Source of the DNA: Tranzscheliella williamsii
Taxonomy: Eukaryota > Basidiomycota > Ustilaginomycetes > Ustilaginales > Ustilaginaceae
Reading direction: 5' to 3'
Assembly: GCA_023212725.1 (NCBI GenBank)
Contig: JALBYF010000070.1
Span: 29,276 to 93,275, forward strand
Length of the DNA stretch: 64,000 nucleotides
The notes beneath the pieces were generated by a model. It was not told the origin of the DNA. It ran no database searches and saw only the letters and a program-made list of their open reading frames with translations. Each line of letters begins with the position of its first letter. Positions within the stretch are counted from its first letter, which is position 1. This document shows, piece by piece, positions 47,481 through 58,870 of this stretch. The position numbers were made by a program, and so were the translations under genes.

Positions 47481-49493
47481 TTATCCGTCTTCACTGTCGG
47501 CGTCATCCTCTCTGCCAAGACGCTCATCCCCGCCTAGCAGTGCCCAGGTTTCGAAGGCTCTGCCCTTGTGATCCTTCTTGATGAGGAAGCTGCCCCCATC
47601 GCCCTGCTCTTTCCACAAAAGCTCCCTGGTTCGGCCCAAGCTCTCGATCGCCGAGACGCGGTCCATCACCGCCTCGAGCTTGTCTGCGTACCCTTCAGAC
47701 TCGGCCACTCTTCGCATCGCTCGCAGCAGTGGCATCGAGTCGGCTCGGATGTGGTGGTGGCGGTCAATGTGTAGAATGTTGAGATGATCCAGCTCTGTGA
47801 TGAAGTCTGGCCTTGTCATCACCTGACGAGATTCTCCCCAGGTCAGATGCGGATTCGGCACATCGGCACCACGCACGTCCGATTCCTGGTCTAGCGAAGG
47901 ATCCGTGATGAGCGACTCTGACAGCCTCCGTCGCGAAATCGCTTCGTCGTCTTCGTCGTCGCCATCGTCGTCAGTCTCGCCGTCGTCTTCCTTATCGTCG
48001 ATCGCGACGCTGTATCGTCTGACGCCAGGCACAGGCGAAGAGCGCGCCATGTACCAACCGGCATCGTTGTGCAGCTGCGCCGTTAAACTGCTGTACTGTG
48101 AATCTTCTATGTTGGCCTCCGACATGAATTCGGGCAGTCGCCCTCCATGCTCAAGCAGCACCTTTTCCAGCTCCTGCTGCTTTCGTGACAATTCCGAAAA
48201 GATCAACCAGCTACATGTGCTCCACTTTTGCTCGTCCATCACGTCATCGTCGTGGTCCTGGATGATGCCCGTCTTGCTGAGCAGCCACTGCATGTCATCC
48301 TCTACTAGCTGGCGTGCTGCACGCAGCATGTCTTTGCGCCTCGCGACCTTGTTCAACAGGCCCAGTCGACCTCCGCAAATTTCGTACACCTCCTGTAGGA
48401 CGCGCGGATCTTGCACCGAGGCCTTCTCGCCCCAGTATTGCTTTCTGCAGCCGCGCAGCACATTGATGGATTGTTTGCGCGACAGATCTCTAAACGATAG
48501 CGTGTCCATCCGGTTCGAGGCCTTCCTGAGAACGTCGTAGACCCAGTAGTCGGCGGTGGTAAATACGAAGGTAGCCGTACCTGCCGAGGCCCATTTCTCG
48601 GCACGTTGCTGAAAGATGTGCAGCAGCTTGGTGCCCTCTTCGTCGCGGGGTAGTAGGTGTGCGCTATTCATAACAATGATCGCGGGCTTGCCCGTCTTCT
48701 GTTTACGGTTGATCAGAGCACGTTCCAGCTTGTGCAGGGCGCGCTCCAGTTGCTGGAAGTATGACATGCCGGATTGGTCCGAGAGACCCAGCAAGTTGCC
48801 TAGATAGTCACGGTTGTTGGTGAAGTTGATCGATTCGGAGAAACGATCGACAACGATGGAAGGATCCAGGTGGGCATCGAAGAATGCACATCCGTCAGCG
48901 TCGACTTGGGCGATAGCCTCGATGATCGAGCTGGCTTTGCCTGCGCCTTTGCTGCCCATCACCAGGAAGTAGCGGCCTGCTTCTTTCCCGGAAACAATGC
49001 TGCGGATCATCTCGTCTTCCGGCCGAGGCGGGTCGATGCGGACGTGGGCGAGCTGGTCGCCGCTCTTAGCCAGTGCCAGCACTGGGTCGTAACCGGGGTC
49101 AAAGGCCGCTTCCATCTTGTTCAGCACGTGGCGCTTGTACCACGAATGATACACCATAGCCGCCCCGCCCAGCAGCATTACGCCCGCAGAAGCGCCCATT
49201 GCCGTCTCCCAGCCGGTGGAGTTGAAGAAACTGCGGAAGCCGCGGGCTTCCCCATCGTCCGGCCGGTGTCCGCTTCCGCGCCCGCCGCCGCTGCTAGCCG
49301 GGTTTGTCAAGGGCGGAGGCTGTCTTTCCTTTGACTCCTCTGCCAAGCGCCCCGGCCCCTTGGAAAAAGGTCTATAGGGACGCGTCAAGCTTGAGGGGCA
49401 AGCTGTTGCTGATCGCCGACACGAGGCCCTTCCGGTAGCCGTAAGGAATGCCGTAAGCTGGGACCCATTCCGCTTTGCCGCCGAAGAGAACAT
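47481..49493 (-). CDS. mitochondrial membrane-anchored AAA-like ATPase with degenerate motifs
   Basis: Single exon, 670 residues from the first ATG (49493). Leader (1-45) is basic and acid-free. One membrane span at about 98-119 (AMGASAGVMLLGGAAMVYHS). P-loop-like region: YFLVMGSKGAGKASSIIEAI (residues 176-195) has GxxGxGK followed by Ala rather than Ser/Thr. The Walker-B-like strand is PAIIVMNSAHLL with Asn in place of the usual acid. Sensor-type region: TFVFTTADYWVYDVL and RKQSINVLRG, then ICGGRLGLLNKVARR. The C-terminal part is acidic, with a run of D/E near 510-530. It resembles Orc1/archaeal-ATPase-type STAND domains. Inner-membrane location predicted; activity uncertain because both nucleotide motifs are altered. 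Confidence 0.72.
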   Translation of the reverse strand: MFSSAAKRNGSQLTAFLTATGRASCRRSATACPSSLTRPYRPFSKGPGRLAEESKERQPPPLTNPASSGGGRGSGHRPDDGEARGFRSFFNSTGWETAMGASAGVMLLGGAAMVYHSWYKRHVLNKMEAAFDPGYDPVLALAKSGDQLAHVRIDPPRPEDEMIRSIVSGKEAGRYFLVMGSKGAGKASSIIEAIAQVDADGCAFFDAHLDPSIVVDRFSESINFTNNRDYLGNLLGLSDQSGMSYFQQLERALHKLERALINRKQKTGKPAIIVMNSAHLLPRDEEGTKLLHIFQQRAEKWASAGTATFVFTTADYWVYDVLRKASNRMDTLSFRDLSRKQSINVLRGCRKQYWGEKASVQDPRVLQEVYEICGGRLGLLNKVARRKDMLRAARQLVEDDMQWLLSKTGIIQDHDDDVMDEQKWSTCSWLIFSELSRKQQELEKVLLEHGGRLPEFMSEANIEDSQYSSLTAQLHNDAGWYMARSSPVPGVRRYSVAIDDKEDDGETDDDGDDEDDEAISRRRLSESLITDPSLDQESDVRGADVPNPHLTWGESRQVMTRPDFITELDHLNILHIDRHHHIRADSMPLLRAMRRVAESEGYADKLEAVMDRVSAIESLGRTRELLWKEQGDGGSFLIKKDHKGRAFETWALLGGDERLGREDDADSEDG

Positions 49494-49928
49494 GTTTCGC
49501 AAACTGCCCGAGGCGGCTAGTGAAGCAATGTGCTTAGGTGCCTCAAGCCGTTGTTGAAGTGCTTTGCTGTATCACGAAGGCTCGAGCGTTATGCTGAAGG
49601 TCCGAGCCAAGAATCTCGTGGGTGTCTCTCCGCCGTCGAGGAGGCTGTGCACAATGCGAGAAACTGGAAACGGAAACATCCAACACGGATCTTCAGCGTG
49701 TTGGTGTCCCGATCTGACGGTCTAAATCGGCAGGACGATTCGGATCGTGTTAAATTGTATTCCACCTCTCTCGAGTCTCCGACATCCAATTTGCGAACAT
49801 ACAACGGTGTCGTAGGATACGAAGATGTGGCCCTTTCGTACTACGACCACTCTACAGCGGCTGCTAGCATCGACTGAGACCATATCAGCACGCTCTTCAC
49901 TGAAAGAAAGCGCAGGAGACAGCTGACC
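49494..49928. other. divergent promoter of the AAA-like ATPase and TMA20
   Basis: 435 bp, no gene seen. Confidence 0.5.
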
Positions 49929-50681
49929 ATGTCGCTCTTCAGGAAGTTCGAGCCCAAGCCAGACCTTGGCCCGGCGACGGCGCTCAAATCTTCGGTCCGC
50001 AGGGTGATCCGGCAGAAGCTGGGCGAGCAGTATCCAGCCTTGGCAAAAGACGAAGGAGCACTGATGGAAGCGGCGTGGCCCAACAAGGCCTCGGTCACGA
50101 CTGTCAAGTTCCCACGAGAGCATGTACAGATGCTCATCAGCGACAAGCAAGTTCTCTTCTTCCAGCACTACGATGACTGGTACCTTCCCAGCTTGCGGCT
50201 GTTGCACAAGTGTAAGTCGCGCTCACAGTGTCTCGACTGGATGCAAAGATACTGACACTGAGCCGTTCCTCACACACCAGTCCCAGAAATGATGCCCTCG
50301 GTGCAGGTAGACAGAGGAGCGATCAAGTTCGTTCTCTCTGGCGCCAACATCATGTCGCCAGGACTAACAAGCGCTGGCGGCAAGCTGCCAGACCCGTCGA
50401 AGGGCGAAAAGCCCATAGAGAAGGGACAATGTGTCGCCATTAGGGCACAAGGTAAAGAAGAAATCCTTGGTGTAGGCGTCATGAGCATGTCCACCGAAGA
50501 GATCCGCAAAACCGGCAAAGGCATTGCAGTAGAGAACATCCATTACCTTGGAGGTAAGTTTACCGTTGATTGGGCCGCAGACGCCCTAGGACATTATCAC
50601 TAAATCCGTCTCTTCCTTGCTCTTGCCGTCGTTGTGACAATAGACGATCTCTGGTTGACGCTGGCGAAGGGAGGCATCTGA
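49929..50681 (+). CDS. TMA20: TMA20/MCT-1 translation factor with PUA domain
   Basis: Exons 49929-50211, 50281-50553 and 50644-50681 (introns 69 and 90 nt; GTAAGT donors); 197 residues. Tma20/MCT-1 pairs with Tma22/DENR and recycles 40S subunits or aids reinitiation in the cytosol. N-terminal domain: [35 protein letters not shown] and [23 protein letters not shown] domain (about 95-185): [61 protein letters not shown], then [12 protein letters not shown]. The last exon is only 38 nt and supplies the end of the protein. Family length about 180; the extra residues are in loops. Confidence 0.92.
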
Positions 50682-51022
50682 GTCTCACCGCTCTCACACC
50701 ATGGCATCTCACACTACTTTGTATATCCATAAAACCTCTCGCGAGCAGCATATTCGACAGTAAAGCACCTTTTGGCTTGGTCTGTAAAGTAACGAACTGT
50801 GAGTCGGCAGAAATGTAGCGTGAGTATGGCAGGAGAAGACCGAGTAGTAGCAAAGTAGCAAAGCTTGGCCGCAAGGAAAATCTCGCCTCCACCCCAATCT
50901 GGCAGGTGTTGCTTTCTGCAGGCATGAGCAGGATTTTCCCTGAAGCTTGGTGCTGCCGTCACTTATGCTTGTGCACACCATAGCTACGTTGCTCTTCTCC
51001 ATATTAGCATCTCGACACGGCC
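50682..51022. other. intergenic, no gene seen
   Basis: 341 bp; 3' flank of TMA20 and promoter of the NDUFAF6-like gene. Confidence 0.5.
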
Positions 51023-52243
51023 ATGTCACTGGCATCGTCTTCCTCGTCTCGACTGATCGCCAGACCATGCAAGGCGGGCTGCAACCGCTCCCGGATGGCG
51101 GCTGCTGGGCGGACAGCGCCATCTGCGTCCCTGTCGACCTCGGTGCACGCTGCGTCTGAATCTAGCGCTCGCGCATCAGCCTCTCCCACTCGCTCTACCT
51201 CTCCCGCCGCAGTACAGGTCTCGCCGCTCCAGTCTCCGCGCCAGTACTTGCTCGCCGAGCTGGCCAAGCGTGACCACGCTGCGTATCTCGCCCACCACTT
51301 CTACCCGACCCATTTGCAAACCCACTATGCAGCCATACGCGCCTTCAACGTTGAGGTGGCTGGCCTCAAGGATACAGTTTCCAACGAGCTGCTTGGGCGC
51401 ATGCGTACAGGCTGGTGGAGAGATGCCGTTCAGGGCGCATATCAGGTATGTTACCCCCCGACCCGCCTCTGCCCCTCCGACCGCGCCGAGGCGTTCTGAC
51501 CGTCTCTTGCGATGGTTTGCCTGCCGCCGCGCTAGAACCGACCGGCGAAACAGCCTGTCGTGCTCGCTCTGCGCGATGCGTTCCAGGATCCGGCGGTCAG
51601 GGACAATGCAGCTGGGGGGCTGATGCTCGATCATTTCCTCCGCATTATCGAGGTCAGGGAAGACGACTTGGCCGACGATTTCGCAGCGCCCACGCTAGAG
51701 TCACTGGAAGCGTACGCCGAAGGCACCTCGTCGCGCCTCAATTACCTGTCGCTCAACCTGCTGGGCATTCGGAGCGACATGCTCGACGAGCTCTTCTCGC
51801 ATCTCGGCAAAGTGTCGGGTCTCAGCTTGGCGGTCTCCAGTATCCCGTACCACTCGCATCCGCCGCCGCACACCCGGCAGTCCATCACCAAGGGCGCACG
51901 GAAGCTGGTTCTGCCACGAGAGTATGTCCACCAGTTCAATGTGGTCGAGGAGGACGTCTTCAGGAACGGGCCCAACGCGAAAGGCCTCAGGGAGGCCGTC
52001 TTTGCCGTCGCTACTCGCGCCAATGACTACCTCATCACCGCGCGAAAGATACTCGACGACGAGTTCGGCGGTAAAGCACCGCCTGCCGCCATCGGGCCCC
52101 TCGTCAACGCCGTGCCTGCGCGATCCTACCTCGAGCGCCTCCAGAAGGCCGACTTCAACCCCTACCACCCTTCGCTCCAGTCCGCAAAACACTGGAAGCT
52201 GCCATGGGATATGTGGGTGGCCAGCTGGAAAAGGACCATCTAA
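51023..52243 (+). CDS. NDUFAF6: NDUFAF6-like complex I assembly factor (phytoene-synthase fold)
   Basis: Exons 51023-51445 and 51536-52243 with a 90-nt intron (GTATGT...GCTAG), phase 0, joint GAYQ-NRPAK; 376 residues. NDUFAF6 is a matrix protein of the squalene/phytoene synthase superfamily needed to make complex I subunit ND1; it is not a known terpene enzyme. Leader 1-60 is Ser/Ala/Arg-rich. Family regions: YLAHHFYPTHLQTHYAAIRA, FNVEVAGLKDTVSNELLGRM, RTGWWRDAVQGAY, LRIIEVREDDLADD, LEAYAEGTSSRLNYLSLNLL, and near the end LERLQKADFNPYHPSLQSAK. The carotenoid-type prenyl-diphosphate Asp motifs are not intact, as expected for the assembly factor. Confidence 0.87.
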
Positions 52244-52467
52244 CCGTTCACAGACAGCCGCCGTCTGGTGTCGGAGCCAATTGTATTATATTGCAACAAA
52301 TATGGAATCGGTACAGAACCCGACCGCCATCGCATATCAGAGCCTATCGTCAGGTAAAAAAGGACTTTGGAATGAGGCCCGGCAGACTTCGAGGTCAATC
52401 CGGGAACGGGGTAAAGAGAACGGTGCGTGGTGCTCGGGCGTGTGGTGGTACGCCAGCGCCGGTGCGA

Positions 52468-53454
52468 CTACGACCGTTTCTTGGCGGCGATTTCCTGGGG
52501 AACCTTGTCCCCCCAGAAGCCCTTGCCGATCGCCTTTTTGCGCTGCTTCATCATGTGGGTGTACATGACGTAGAGGCCGGGCCACCAAATGACAAAGAGG
52601 CCGGCATACACGTATGCACGGAGGTCCCAAGCACTGGGCTTATCCCACGGAAAGGCGTTGGGTAGCGTAGCAAAGATGCACATGGCCTCGGAGCCCGCGC
52701 CGATGGGATAGAGCAGGTAGAATGTGGTGTATCTGTTCCAGAGCAGGTAAGGACATGTTAGAACGGCTTGACCGGCGCCACTACAAGCAAGCACAGCAGA
52801 TTCGAGGAAAACTTACCGAGCCCAAAGAAGGCCGCCGGTCTCAGAGCCGAGGAGCTGGTTGGCGTAGAACGGATATCGGATACACTCGGTGATCGACCAG
52901 GCCAGGACCATGGATGCGTAAAAGGGGCTCGACCAAGCCTGTGAATACCGCTCGGTGACACCCCAAACCATAAAGAGCCGGGAGGCGACCTGCACAGCGG
53001 TGGTAGGTACAGGACTTCTGACCCATCCGAGCGCAGCGTGGACCACCTCGAGAATGGCCAGAGACTGGACAAAAGCAACGAGAGAGCCGACGAAGGTATG
53101 CGAGTTGGAGGCACGCTCCAGAAGGATTGCCAAGGGCTTGGGGACGTGCGAATACGACTTGACGATGCCGATCTTGAGCAGCCGAAGTGGGGCCAAGACG
53201 TTGCTAGACAATCTGACGGGGAGGGAGAAAGGCTGCGGGCCGCTCGCAAGGTGCTTAAGAAGCGTTGACAGAACGATCATCCAGCCGAAGAAGGAAACCA
53301 GATTGAAGGCAACCAAGTACCAGCGGATGGCGGCAGGAGGACCGCGCCTTGCAGCGGGAGCATTTGACTTCGACCCCTTCTTGGTAGAAGAGCCAGCCTT
53401 TAGCTGCGTCTGTGAGGTCGCTTTCTTGGGCGCCATCTTGCGAGCAGGTTGCAT
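52468..53454 (-). CDS. PHS1: very-long-chain 3-hydroxyacyl-CoA dehydratase (PHS1)
   Basis: Exons 52817-53454 and 52468-52732 around an 84-nt intron (GTAAGT...AACAG), joint WA-R-YTTFY; 300 residues. Third step of the ER fatty-acid elongation cycle: removes water from 3-hydroxyacyl-CoA. Membrane spans include WYLVAFNLVSFFGWMIVLST and LAYVYAGLFVIWWPGLYVMY-type segments. The catalytic Tyr-Glu pair sits in YPIGAGSE with the seven-residue spacing of the family. Also VVHAALGWVRSPVPTTAVQV, RLFMVWGVTE and ITECIRYPFY. The C terminus KKRS is a KKxx ER-retrieval signal. The basic first 40 residues are cytosolic. The second ATG (53436) would give 294 residues; either start may be used. Confidence 0.93.
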
Positions 53455-54349
53455 GCGACGATGTGGATGTGGATGTGGATGGTGGAAGCAGGCCAGGCTG
53501 GCAAAAGCTTGGATGGATCAGCTATCGTTTGCTTGTCCGTGCTCGCCCTTGCTTCTGCTTCTGCTTTAATGCGTCACGCTGACGCTGAAAACCGAGTTCC
53601 GAGGAGAGGCGGTCATTGTTAAATTGCTATCTGTATCTGGCTCTAAGTTCGTCAACGATTGTTGGGTCCGGAGAAGTAATCAATATGCGCATGCATTCAC
53701 GCATGGAGCTGCCGCGGTCTGTGGTGGGAAAGGGGAAGTCTTCGCTGCTCCTTCCCTCTGTCACTGCCGGATGCCCACGGGATGAGCAAAGTGAGCCGAT
53801 GGAAAAGCGGTTACTGTACTCCACACTTTCATCTCCTGAAAATACGTCTGGAGATGACGAAATGGCTCGTCCTCACCGCCAACTATATGACATGCAACGA
53901 TATCGGTGTCGTGAATTGCAGTACTGGCTAGCTAGATAGTTTACCTTGTATCGGCCTGATTACAACTGAATCAGGTCGAAAGTTCAGATTTCACCAACAC
54001 GTTAACACAAATTTGGATACGTTCTTAGAAAGCTTCGGCTGCTGATCAACTGACGTAGAGCAGAGAACAGGGCGGGGGCGCAGCGGAGTTTCGCAGAGCA
54101 AACACCAAGCATTGCCACACAAGCCTATTACTTCCTCACCGTCCGTCCAACTAGACTCACCCTGCTGCCCCTATCGCCTTGGTACTATCCCTCGCACCAT
54201 CGGCATCATCACCACTTCTCTCGTCGCATCTATCCGCCACGCCACCTCTCTACCCATAGATGACTAAGGGTCTTCTCTGACTGATCCGAGCTTAGCTCTC
54301 TCTGAATCGGATTCGCCATACCTCTATAGCGGAGCATAGTATCAGCATC
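53455..54349. other. intergenic, no gene seen
   Basis: 895 bp of promoter DNA for PHS1 (left; with ATGTGG short repeats at 53461-53478) and for the PAQR gene (right; long CT-rich leader). Confidence 0.5.
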
Positions 54350-56653
54350 ATGACTCTTCGAAGGCCCTCATTGAGCGCTTCGTTCTCGGCGCCTGCTCAT
54401 GCGCTCGCCACCGAATCCACCTCGGCCGTTGCCCCGTTGTTCGACGAGCCGACGCGGCCCTTTCATGTGCGTCGACGATTACGGCGGGCTTCTCAACCAG
54501 TCGTATCACATCGGGCTTCTCTCAAGGCTAGAGCTTTCGATGCGGCAAATCCTGCGTACGGCAGCACGACGACAGCTGATTCCAGCTCGTCCGATGACGA
54601 TCTGGACTGGAACGCTGCCGACTTTCACGGCGGATCATCGAATCGATCGCTCGAATACCTCGATCTACCCGTGTCGTTGCCGTACTCCATCGTCACCGTG
54701 CGCGCCCAGCTCTTGACATATCTTTCCGAGCTCGAAGCTCGGGTGAGGGGCTTCTATCAGCAGCGTTTCTTTATGGCAGACAATGAGTCTTCGGAACCAT
54801 CTTCCTCGTCGGTCTCATCTGCAGACGTCACCTCGTCGTCAGAAATCGTTGGTGCTGTTGCAAAGGATGCAGACGGCACTGATGCCTCTAGCGCCGACTG
54901 GCATTTGCCTCAGTTTTTCCATCAGATTGAAGCGTTACGAGATGATCTGCGGAGACTTGTGGCCCTGATACCTTCGGCACCGTATTCGTTGCCCTCCTCC
55001 GCATCTTCCGCCTTGGCGGCTCGCTCACAGTCGCTGGTTCAAGATTGGGAGAAGCTTTCCTCAAGCCTATCCTTCCCGCTGAGCCTCAGCAACGGCATCC
55101 GGGTCAGCCTTCCCCGTCTTCCTTCTTCGACCGATGCAGCAAAGCTGAAAGCCGAACTGCCCGCCTTACCCTCTTTACCATCCTTTCCACTTCCCGAGAT
55201 GGACCTTGCCTCGCTTCTTCAGCCACTCTCGTTGCAGCTGCCCACGCAAGCGTATGCGATTGTGGCGAAGATGCAGGCACGTCTCGAGACGATTCAAGAG
55301 ACTTTCCGCGGGATGGCTTGGAAGGAGTGTCTTCAACGGGCCGACGGTGAAGACGGAGGGGACAACGCAACGCTTACGCGACGGTTTGAGACGACATTCG
55401 CTGATCTTTCGGCTCGGTCGAGGGCAAGGGCGAACAGCTTTGCATCGCGGGCCGGTCATGCGGTCCACGGAGCCGAGGAGAGGATTCATCGGCTGGCCAT
55501 TGAGCTTGCCCGCAACGGCCAGGAGCTGATCCAGTACGAGCATCTACCGGCCTTTTTCCGGAACAACGAGCATATCCTTTCTGGCTACCGCTTTATTCCG
55601 ATTCAGAACTGGCCGGCTCTTCTGCGAAGCACGTTTGAGATCCATAACGAGACGGGCAACATCCATACCCACTTGTTGGGACTTGTCGCCATCGTGCCGC
55701 TGTTTTGGCCAAGCAAGGGCCTGGACGACCAGACGACGCCGATGGACCGGCTGGTCCAGACCATCTATTTGCTTGCGGCTGCCAAGTGCCTTACGCTATC
55801 AGTATCATGGCACGTCATGGCAGGCTGCTGCGACCGCAAGTGGTTCGAGAGGTTTGCCTGCGTCGACTATACGGGCATCGCCTGGCTGGTGGCAGCGTCC
55901 ATCTGGACCACGGTATACAACTGCTTCTATTGCCAGCCTAATCTCGCTCTGTTCTACTCGGTGACAACGCTTTTGGTAGGTTTGGCCGGCGCCATCCTGC
56001 CATGGGCGGACTGGTTCAACAAGCGTGAGAACAAGAACTGGAGGATCGCCGTCTTCCTTGTCATGTGCTTCACAGGACTGGCGCCCTTCTCCCACTCTGC
56101 CTTTGAACACGGCCTAGCCAAGACGTTGCGCTTCTTCAGCCCCATCCTGCCGAGCCTTGCCTTTTACGTTGGCGGGCTGGTATTCTACGCGACCCAGTTT
56201 CCCGAAAGCTGGGCTCCCGGCCGCTTCGACACATGGGGACACTCCCACCAGCTCTGGCACATTGGCATTGTGCTGGCTATTGTCTGTCACTACCGTGCTG
56301 CGCTGGTCTTCCATGCCAACCGATTCGACTTCAGCTGCGCCCTGCCCGCTTCAGAAGCGACCTCTTCGATCGCATCGCTTGCGTCGGCGAACGATCCGAG
56401 CAGCATACTTCAAACCATTTTGGGCTATTTGCCGTCGCTCGTGCCTTTTTCCAAGACCAACAGCCCTGTCGACACCGTGTCCCGCCCCATCGACCAGATG
56501 TTTGCCAAAGTCGGTGGAATGGAAGGCGTTGTTGGGCTCGGGCGAGCCGACGATCGGATTCTGCAGTGGAGAAGGCTGCTCGGCAAGGTTGGCAACGGAG
56601 CCGTCGGCCGAGGCTGGGATGCTCTCGTTGACTGGGCGCAAGGCTTTTGGTGA
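54350..56653 (+). CDS. PAQR/hemolysin-III family receptor-like membrane protein (Izh type)
   Basis: Single exon, 767 residues. The C-terminal 370 residues are the seven-span PAQR core (adiponectin-receptor/Izh family; zinc-dependent, possible ceramidase): GYRFIPIQNWPALLRSTFEI, HNETGNIHTHLLGLVAI (the first zinc His), LSVSWHVMAGC, then the third motif GHSHQLWHIGIVLAIVCHYR with the two further His. The first 390 residues, with a Ser-rich low-complexity start and a helical, Pro/Leu-rich middle, are much longer than in yeast Izh proteins and are probably cytosolic. The zinc residues look intact, so activity is plausible. It is followed by the AFG1 gene, 487 bp away. Confidence 0.88.
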   Translation: MTLRRPSLSASFSAPAHALATESTSAVAPLFDEPTRPFHVRRRLRRASQPVVSHRASLKARAFDAANPAYGSTTTADSSSSDDDLDWNAADFHGGSSNRSLEYLDLPVSLPYSIVTVRAQLLTYLSELEARVRGFYQQRFFMADNESSEPSSSSVSSADVTSSSEIVGAVAKDADGTDASSADWHLPQFFHQIEALRDDLRRLVALIPSAPYSLPSSASSALAARSQSLVQDWEKLSSSLSFPLSLSNGIRVSLPRLPSSTDAAKLKAELPALPSLPSFPLPEMDLASLLQPLSLQLPTQAYAIVAKMQARLETIQETFRGMAWKECLQRADGEDGGDNATLTRRFETTFADLSARSRARANSFASRAGHAVHGAEERIHRLAIELARNGQELIQYEHLPAFFRNNEHILSGYRFIPIQNWPALLRSTFEIHNETGNIHTHLLGLVAIVPLFWPSKGLDDQTTPMDRLVQTIYLLAAAKCLTLSVSWHVMAGCCDRKWFERFACVDYTGIAWLVAASIWTTVYNCFYCQPNLALFYSVTTLLVGLAGAILPWADWFNKRENKNWRIAVFLVMCFTGLAPFSHSAFEHGLAKTLRFFSPILPSLAFYVGGLVFYATQFPESWAPGRFDTWGHSHQLWHIGIVLAIVCHYRAALVFHANRFDFSCALPASEATSSIASLASANDPSSILQTILGYLPSLVPFSKTNSPVDTVSRPIDQMFAKVGGMEGVVGLGRADDRILQWRRLLGKVGNGAVGRGWDALVDWAQGFW

Positions 56654-57140
56654 TTTAGCATTCCCCTGCTTCTTTCGCATACACATGTATCATTTAGCGT
56701 ATCGTTGTTCGCGCTCATTGGATTTACCAGACTTTCCAGACTGCTCTGCGAGTGTGCACTCCCGTAGGCTTATCGTCGCTGCCCTGCAGATCCTTCGAGA
56801 GGCACATAGGCACCGCTCTTGCAGCCCTGATTAGCGTGTGGTTTGTGAAGTGAGCACGGTGACCAGGCAACCGTGGAGATTTGCAATGCGTGTTAGCTCT
56901 GGCTGACTCTAGGCAATTCCATCGGGACGTCCGGATGGAGCGGTCGGGCGTAGCGAGATGGTTGCTTCGTGATTCGCGACTAATTCCGCATTGCCAATCG
57001 GGTTAAGCTTATTACTGCAACAATACAATTCGACGGGTCGTGCCGATCCTCTGGCTCTCTTTACCTCTTTAGCATCGCCTCACGGTTCTGCAAACGGTGG
57101 CAGCTGTCGACCAAAGGGCCCAGCAAGCGTTGCCAAGGTT
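56654..57140. other. intergenic, no gene seen
   Basis: 487 bp between PAQR and AFG1, both on the plus strand. The frame upstream of the AFG1 start is open from 56991 but has no family content. Confidence 0.5.
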
Positions 57141-58870
57141 ATGATGCGAGCCAGAATACCCCTGTCGAGCCTGGCCCAGCCTGCTAAGCTTGTCGGCGGC
57201 CGGCGGGTTAGCCATTCTTGCCCTTCGCTGTCACGCGCTCTCCACCGTTCCTACACCTTGCAGCACTCTCGGCCAACAAATGGGCGGATGGTGGAATGTA
57301 GCCTCAGCCATACACGCCGGTCGCTTTCCCTGTCAGCCATCCCGAGATCGGCGTCGGATAGTGGCAAAACGAAAGCTACAACGCCTGCTGAGCGGTATCA
57401 ACAGCTCGTCGACAGCGGGGTTTTGCGTAGCGACGACCACCAGAAAAGCATCATCACAAAGCTGCAAGAACTGCATGATCACCTCAACGAGTATAGCCAA
57501 GGCGAGGTGCCCGACCCCGAAGCACATCTCCAGGCGAGTAAAGGTCTCTTGTCCTGGCTCCCTTTTGGTAAGAAGGATTCCGGCCACGAGGTTCTCGAGG
57601 TGCCAGCACACGTTCCAAAAGGTCTATACCTCTACGGCGACGTTGGAACCGGCAAGAGCATGCTGATGGATCTCTTCTACGACACGCTGCCGCCCAATGT
57701 TACGGCAAAGCGGCGCATCCACTTCCATCAATTCATGATCGAAGCGCATAAGCGAGCGCACTACTACAAATCCAAGACGCACAGACCGTCGGGTATCGTT
57801 ATGATGATGTCTGGCGGCTCTTCTTCCCCTTCCTCGTCTTCGTCCGGCGCTGCGTCGTCAGGCTCGGTAAGCGTAGGCCAAGAACGCGATGCTATCGAAG
57901 CGGTAGCGCGCGAACTGGCCCGCGATAGTTCGGTGCTGTGTTTCGACGAGTTTCAGGTGACCGACATTGCTGATGCGATGATCTTGCGTGGCCTGCTGGA
58001 GCGCATGCTTGCGTACGGCGTTGTGATGGTCATGACAAGCAACCGGCATCCCGACGATCTCTACAAGAACGGCATCCAGAGACAGAGTTTCCTCCCCTGT
58101 ATTGACTTGCTCAAGTCACATCTCAAGGTGACCGATCTGAATTCGGGGACTGACTACCGCAAAGTTCCGCGTGCGCTTTCCAAGGTCTACTTCTCGCCGC
58201 TGGATCGCAGCAATACTAGCGAGTTTAACAAGCTCTTTGAGGCGGTCACCTCGGATCCGCAAGACCCCGTCGTCGAGGATCGGCCGCTCAAGATCTGGGG
58301 CCGGACGCTAAAGGTGCCGCAGTCGACGCAGAAGGTGGCGCGCTTCACGTTCGACGAGCTCTGCGGCCGGCCCAGGTCAGCTGCCGACTATATCGAGATC
58401 TGCAACAACTTCGTCACCATCTTTGTCGATTCGGTGCCCAAGATGGGGCTCAACCAGCGCGATCTTGCACGCCGGTTCATCACCTTCATCGACGCCGCGT
58501 ACGAGAGCAAGACCAAGCTCTTTGCCTCGAGCGAAGTGCCGATTCTGCAGATTTTCTCTGGCGATGCGGACAAGAACAAGCCCACAGCGGACCAGATGCG
58601 CGCGCTCATGGACGACCTCGTGAGTCAGCCCCCCGTAACCCTCCGCCTCTGCGCGCACAGTGACTGACCTTGCCCTTGCCCTTGTCTAATGCGTGCCCCT
58701 TACTCCTGCTGCAGGGCCTGACCATGGACGACCTGGGCGGGTCGCCGATCTTCACCGGCGATGAAGAGCTTTTCGCCTTCGCCCGAGTCATCTCGCGACT
58801 CACCGAAATGGGGAGCAAGCAGTACGCCGAGATTTCGAGTTCCGCATCACAAGCGCCCCCTGAGTATTGA
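57141..58870 (+). CDS. AFG1: AFG1/LACE1-type mitochondrial AAA ATPase
   Basis: Exons 57141-58619 and 58715-58870 with a 95-nt intron (GTGAGT...CTGCAG), phase 0, joint MDDL-GLTMDDL; 544 residues. Afg1 is a mitochondrial ATPase linked to turnover of cytochrome-oxidase subunits. Leader 1-75 basic and Ser-rich. Walker A GLYLYGDVGTGKSMLMDLFY (about 160-178), IHFHQFMIEAHKRAH, Walker B SVLCFDEFQVTDIADAMI, then MVMTSNRHPDDLYKNGIQRQ, FDELCGRPRSAADY and RRFITFIDAAYES; the tail has ELFAFARVISRLTEMGS. A Ser-rich low-complexity insert occurs after the first third of the AAA domain (GGSSSPSSSSSGAASS). Confidence 0.93.
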
